From an uncultured Oscillospiraceae bacterium (GTDB lineage Bacteria > Bacillota > Clostridia > Oscillospirales > Ruminococcaceae), in NCBI GenBank assembly GCA_910587465.1, contig CAJUMS010000111.1, positions 1 through 7,816 of the forward strand: DNA of 7,816 nucleotides. The letters run 5' to 3'. Shown one piece after another: positions 5,466 to 7,816 of the stretch. The position numbers were made by a program, and so were the translations under genes. Every line of letters starts with the position of its first letter. Position 1 is the stretch's first letter. A model generated the notes under the pieces. It was not told the DNA's origin and did no database searches. It saw only the letters and a program-made list of their open reading frames with translations.

Positions 5466-5788
5466 TCATCTTCTCCTTTCGCGCCGCCGAGAGTGATATT
5501 GATAAGGCGGATAATTTCAAGCAGATCACCGTCAACCCCACCGCCGCTATCAATTCTTTTCAGTTCTGCAAGCACCTCGGAGAGCGTGTCTTTCAGAGCC
5601 TTGTAAACTCGCGGGTTCGGCTGAACGACGATCTCGCGGTTCGTGACCTTGTTGATTATGTAATCTTGCTTGGTAAGCTCCGACAGCTTGACCGCCGCGT
5701 TCAGCAGCTCGTTTTCTTCCTCGGAACAGCGGAATGATACGATCTTACCGCGAAAACGACCCTTGCCGTCATATATTTTAGCCGACAT
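5462..5788 (-). CDS. MobC-like ribbon-helix-helix mobilization protein
   Basis: This 108-residue basic-then-acidic protein has a ribbon-helix-helix pattern in residues 13-55: the beta strand RGKIVSFRC, a helix EEENELLNAAVKLSEL, a turn and a second helix QDYIINKVTN. A predicted helical C-terminal half follows (KALKDTLSEVLAELKRI and LLEIIRLINITL). This resembles MobC-type accessory proteins, which bind oriT and help the relaxase reach the nick site; the family match is by pattern, not strong identity. The start at 5788 is chosen because GGAG stands nine bases upstream; the ATG at 5797 directly abuts that ribosome binding site and cannot use it. The gene overlaps the end of int by 11 bases and the ATPase gene by 3, so all are translationally coupled. 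An alternative role is autoregulator of the operon. Confidence 0.75.
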   Translation of the reverse strand: MSAKIYDGKGRFRGKIVSFRCSEEENELLNAAVKLSELTKQDYIINKVTNREIVVQPNPRVYKALKDTLSEVLAELKRIDSGGGVDGDLLEIIRLINITLGGAKGEDE

Positions 5789-6881
5789 TCTTAACATCTC
5801 CTTTCTCTATCTTCGAGCGCTCAACATCGAGTTTATTCGCCATTTCCAACTGCTTTGAGGGGAAAAGGTGTGCGTAGCGATAGGTGATGTCAATGCTCTC
5901 GTGACCCACTCTATCCGCGATAGCAAGCGCCGAAAACCCCATTTCTATCAGTAAACTTACCGCGCTGTGTCGAATATCGTGTATTCTTATCGTTTTAACA
6001 CCGGCAGCCTTTGAGCCGCGCACCATCTCGTGCTTCAGATAATGCTTGGTAATGGGGAATATCCGCTCATTATCCGCCTTGCTATAAAACATACCAAGAT
6101 ACTCCTGCATTTCCTCGCACAGTATCTGCGGCATTGAGATCGTGCGGTTGCTTTTCTTGGTTTTCGGCGAGGTTATCACGTCTTCGCCTTTGAGCCGCTG
6201 ATACGACTTGTTGATCGTGACGGTTCGCGCCTTGAAGTCGAAATCCTCTGCGGTGAGGGCAAGCAGTTCACCCTCGCGTATCCCACACCAATAGAGCATT
6301 TCAAACGCGTAAAAAGACATAGGCTTATCCATAACCGCTTCGGAAAACTTTTGATACTCCTCTAACGTCCAGAACAACATCTCCTTATGTTCCTCTTTAC
6401 CCATATTTCCCGCTCTTGCCGCAGGGTTGCTAGTCAAACTGTAATACTTAATCGCGTGATTAAACATCGCACTCAACTGATTATGTATGGTCTTGAGGTA
6501 GGTTTGTGAATAGGTTTTTCCGCGCTTATCTCTAAGACGTCTGATCGTATTCTGCCATTCGATAACGTCTTTCGGAGTGATTTCACTCAACTTCCGCTTA
6601 GCGAAGTAGGGGAGAATTTTGTCTTTGATAACGCTCTCCTTGCTCAGCCAAGTGTTCAGTTTCAGGCGCGGCTTTACATCGTTCTCGTACATCTTGTAAA
6701 AACTCTCGAATGTCATATTCGGGTCGGATTTTTTCTGCATAAGAAACTCGCGTTCCCATTCCTGCGCGTCGTGCTTGGTATCAAATCCGCGCTTCAACTT
6801 TTGCTGCCGTTCGCCTTGCCAATCGGTATAGCGGAACTGAACATACCAAGTGCCGTTCTTTTTGTCCTTAAATGCCGCCAT
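5778..6881 (-). CDS. int: Site-specific tyrosine recombinase (integrase)
   Basis: This 367-residue enzyme integrates and excises the element by recombining attachment sites. Layout: an N-terminal arm-binding domain (about 1-50, with GTWYVQFRYTDWQGERQQKLKR-like strands at 10-31), a core-binding SAM-like helical domain (about 55-155), and a C-terminal catalytic domain (about 165-350). All catalytic residues are seen: R202 in WCGIREGELLAL, K240 in TSPKTKKSNRT, H301 and R304 in HDIRHSAVSLL, H327 in VGHESI and the probable nucleophile Y336 in TYRYAHL. It is of the usual size for Tn916- and phage-type integrases of Bacillota and appears intact. AGGAGG (6890-6895), eight bases before the ATG, lies inside the last codons of xis. 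Unusually, it sits upstream of mobilization genes in one operon rather than at an element end, so the attachment sites are outside what can be placed here. Confidence 0.95.
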   Translation of the reverse strand: MAAFKDKKNGTWYVQFRYTDWQGERQQKLKRGFDTKHDAQEWEREFLMQKKSDPNMTFESFYKMYENDVKPRLKLNTWLSKESVIKDKILPYFAKRKLSEITPKDVIEWQNTIRRLRDKRGKTYSQTYLKTIHNQLSAMFNHAIKYYSLTSNPAARAGNMGKEEHKEMLFWTLEEYQKFSEAVMDKPMSFYAFEMLYWCGIREGELLALTAEDFDFKARTVTINKSYQRLKGEDVITSPKTKKSNRTISMPQILCEEMQEYLGMFYSKADNERIFPITKHYLKHEMVRGSKAAGVKTIRIHDIRHSAVSLLIEMGFSALAIADRVGHESIDITYRYAHLFPSKQLEMANKLDVERSKIEKGDVKNVG

Positions 6882-6884
6882 AAA

Positions 6885-7088
6885 TTAGTCCTCCTTTTTC
6901 TGTTCCGTTGATTGCGTACAGTAGAATTTCTCGTGAAAGAATTTTCTGTCGATGCGCCCCGCAATCGTTATGCTCCCCGTTTGCTCCAGCTCCTTGTTGA
7001 GCTTGCGTATAAGCTTGTAGGCGTAGGGAACGGACACTCCCATTTCCTCGGCTACCTCCTCAACCCGCATAAACATTGTGTTTGCCAT
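6885..7088 (-). CDS. xis: Excisionase-type helix-turn-helix protein
   Basis: This 67-residue protein has a MerR/excisionase-like helix-turn-helix: RVEEVAEEMGVSVPYAYKLIRKLNKEL (8-34), then a wing carrying AGRIDRKFFHEKFY (43-56). Such small proteins sit directly before integrase genes in Bacillota elements, bind attachment-site DNA and steer the integrase towards excision. AAAGGTGG (7097-7104) lies eight bases before the ATG. Its TAA is three bases from the int start and its final codons contain the int ribosome binding site, so the two are co-translated. It could also act as a transcription regulator of this operon. Confidence 0.82.
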   Translation of the reverse strand: MANTMFMRVEEVAEEMGVSVPYAYKLIRKLNKELEQTGSITIAGRIDRKFFHEKFYCTQSTEQKKED

Positions 7089-7120
7089 TGTTCATACCAC
7101 CTTTCTGTAAAGTTAATTAT

Positions 7121-7144
7121 TAGCATCTTAACGCTATTTGCTAT
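7121..7144. promoter_or_regulatory. Candidate operator repeats in the xis leader
   Basis: TAGC (7121-7124), GCTAT (7133-7137) and GCTAT (7140-7144) lie just downstream of the expected xis transcription start. GCTAT recurs across the -10 of the divergent promoter (7247-7251), and TTAACGC (7128-7134) reappears inverted as GCGTTAA (7212-7218). Repeats shared by the two promoters are what a single regulator would bind, most likely the HTH protein encoded at 7277. The assignment is inferred. Confidence 0.35.
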
Positions 7145-7154
7145 GGATACTTAC

Positions 7155-7183
7155 ATTCTACCATATATATTTTTGTTTGTCAA
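7155..7183 (-). promoter_or_regulatory. Promoter of the xis-int-mob operon
   Basis: On the minus strand a perfect -35 TTGACA (7178-7183) and a -10 TAGAAT (7155-7160) are 17 bases apart, with TG one base before the -10 (extended -10). Transcription should begin near 7148, leaving a 60-base leader before xis. No other promoter is evident before the terminator-like hairpin at 4122-4152, so this probably drives five genes. Confidence 0.85.
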
Positions 7184-7225
7184 GATTTTTTTGAAAAAAA
7201 TTTAACTTTTTGCGTTAAAATATAC
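7184..7225. promoter_or_regulatory. A/T-tract spacer between divergent promoters
   Basis: The 42 bases between the two opposed -35 boxes include TTTTTTTG followed by AAAAAAATTT. Such tracts bend DNA and can serve as UP elements contacted by the RNA polymerase alpha subunit. Here they could strengthen both promoters. This is inference from composition. Confidence 0.4.
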
Positions 7226-7254
7226 TTGACAATATTAAACCTATATGCTATACT
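7226..7254 (+). promoter_or_regulatory. Promoter of the HTH regulator gene
   Basis: A perfect -35 TTGACA (7226-7231) and -10 TATACT (7249-7254) are 17 bases apart with an extended TG (7246-7247). The expected start, near 7261, coincides with the first base of the ribosome binding site AAAGGAG (7261-7267), so the transcript would have only about 16 leader bases. Confidence 0.85.
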
Positions 7255-7276
7255 TATTATAAAGGAGTTGATTTGT

Positions 7277-7777
7277 ATGGCAATAGGCGAAAGAATACGG
7301 TTTATACGCAATTTAAGGGCAATGACGCAGAAATGGCTCGGCATCGCGGTGGGCTTTCCCGAAAAGACCGCCGATATTCGTATGGCACAGTATGAAAGCG
7401 GCTCACGCTCTCCGAAAGAAGATTTAACGGAGAAGTTAGCCGAGGTTCTGGACGTATCCCCCGCAGCGCTCAATGTTCCCGACATCGAAAGCTACATTGG
7501 CATAATGCACACGCTGTTCACTCTGGAGGATTTGTACGGCTTGAAGATCGACGAGGTTGACGGAGAGCCTGTCATTCGTCTGAACAAGAGCGCGCCCGAA
7601 TACCCCAAGATGTTCGAGATGTTCCTCGCGTGGCAAAAGCAAGCGCAGATGTGGCGCGACGGCGAGATAACCAAACAGGATTACGATCAATGGCGGTATA
7701 AGTACCCCGAACTCGACAAGTCCAACAAGCGGCGGCACAAGATGACCCCCTCGTCCAAGCTTAATACTAATCTCTAA
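7277..7777 (+). CDS. Cro/cI (XRE)-family HTH transcriptional regulator
   Basis: This 166-residue protein has an N-terminal XRE helix-turn-helix (about 4-66): IGERIRFIRNLRAMTQKWLG, a longer than usual turn with VGFPEKTADIRMAQYESG, then SPKEDLTEKLAEVLDV. The remainder (70-145) contains LFTLEDLYGLKI and a Trp/Met-rich helical segment (FEMFLAWQKQAQMW, then YDQWRYKYPEL), resembling regulators found beside integrase genes in Clostridia elements. A basic, Ser/Asn-rich tail ends it. The ATG at 7277 has AAAGGAG (7261-7267) nine bases upstream; an upstream in-frame ATG at 7226 falls inside the promoter -35 and is rejected. Divergent from xis with shared repeats between, it is the likely repressor controlling excision and mobilization and possibly itself. 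Ligand or release mechanism is unknown. Confidence 0.88.
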   Translation: MAIGERIRFIRNLRAMTQKWLGIAVGFPEKTADIRMAQYESGSRSPKEDLTEKLAEVLDVSPAALNVPDIESYIGIMHTLFTLEDLYGLKIDEVDGEPVIRLNKSAPEYPKMFEMFLAWQKQAQMWRDGEITKQDYDQWRYKYPELDKSNKRRHKMTPSSKLNTNL

Positions 7778-7785
7778 CCAAGATA

Positions 7786-7814
7786 TAGACAACCGAGAGA
7801 AAATATGATATAAT
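7786..7814 (+). promoter_or_regulatory. Promoter pointing out of the right edge
   Basis: TAGACA (7786-7791), a 17-base spacer, and a perfect -10 TATAAT (7809-7814) with extended TG (7806-7807) lie directly after the regulator gene. It would drive a rightward gene beyond the window. Confidence 0.6.
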
Positions 7815-7816
7815 AA

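Noticed and set aside
7436..7792. Minus-strand 118-codon frame opposite the regulator
   Set aside because: It is a shadow of the XRE regulator gene, with no promoter or ribosome binding site.
1..7816. CRISPR arrays, tRNA or rRNA genes, insertion sequences, defined attachment sites
   Set aside because: No regularly spaced repeats, cloverleaf-like sequence, transposase or matching direct repeats near the window ends were seen.

Overview
The window looks like part of an integrative and mobilizable element (IME) from a low- to mid-GC member of the Bacillota, probably a gut-type Clostridia (Oscillospiraceae/Ruminococcaceae-like). This rests on strong AGGAGG-type ribosome binding sites, near-consensus TTGACA/TATAAT promoters with extended -10 elements, and a tyrosine integrase, excisionase, MobV relaxase and cro/cI-type regulator set typical of such elements. 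Species assignment is inference. No tRNA, rRNA, CRISPR array or insertion sequence is visible, and neither end of the element can be located.

Left part (1-2491). About 280 bases of poorly coding DNA hold an outward-facing promoter and perhaps a 39-codon reading frame. A compact rightward operon follows, with one extended -10 promoter (284-312). It encodes an NgoPII-type restriction endonuclease (346-1197), an M.HaeIII-like cytosine-5 methyltransferase (1207-2229) and an 82-residue protein of unknown role (2243-2491). Both restriction-modification proteins resemble families acting on GGCC. The whole window contains only two GGCC sites, far fewer than composition predicts.

Middle (2501-4407). 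A leftward MobV/Pre relaxase gene (2542-3900) ends in its own terminator. It is preceded by a structured region with four inverted repeats (3926-4067), which I read as oriT. A terminator-like hairpin at 4122-4152 separates this from the operon to the right.

Right part (4167-7816). A leftward operon starts at a strong promoter (7155-7183): excisionase (xis), tyrosine integrase (int), a ribbon-helix-helix MobC-like protein, a RepA-like AAA ATPase and a 51-residue single-pass membrane protein. The first four genes are tightly packed or overlapping. A 40-bp dyad with repeated 8-mers spans the stop codon of the ATPase gene. A divergent promoter (7226-7254) drives a cro/cI-family regulator (7277-7777), and another promoter (7786-7814) points out of the window.

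Reading of the whole: the regulator probably controls the xis-int-mob operon, so excision and mobilization are made together. The element is nicked at oriT by MobV, helped by the MobC-like protein and perhaps the ATPase, and would borrow a conjugation apparatus from elsewhere. The restriction-modification operon is cargo that may stabilise the element and defend its host.
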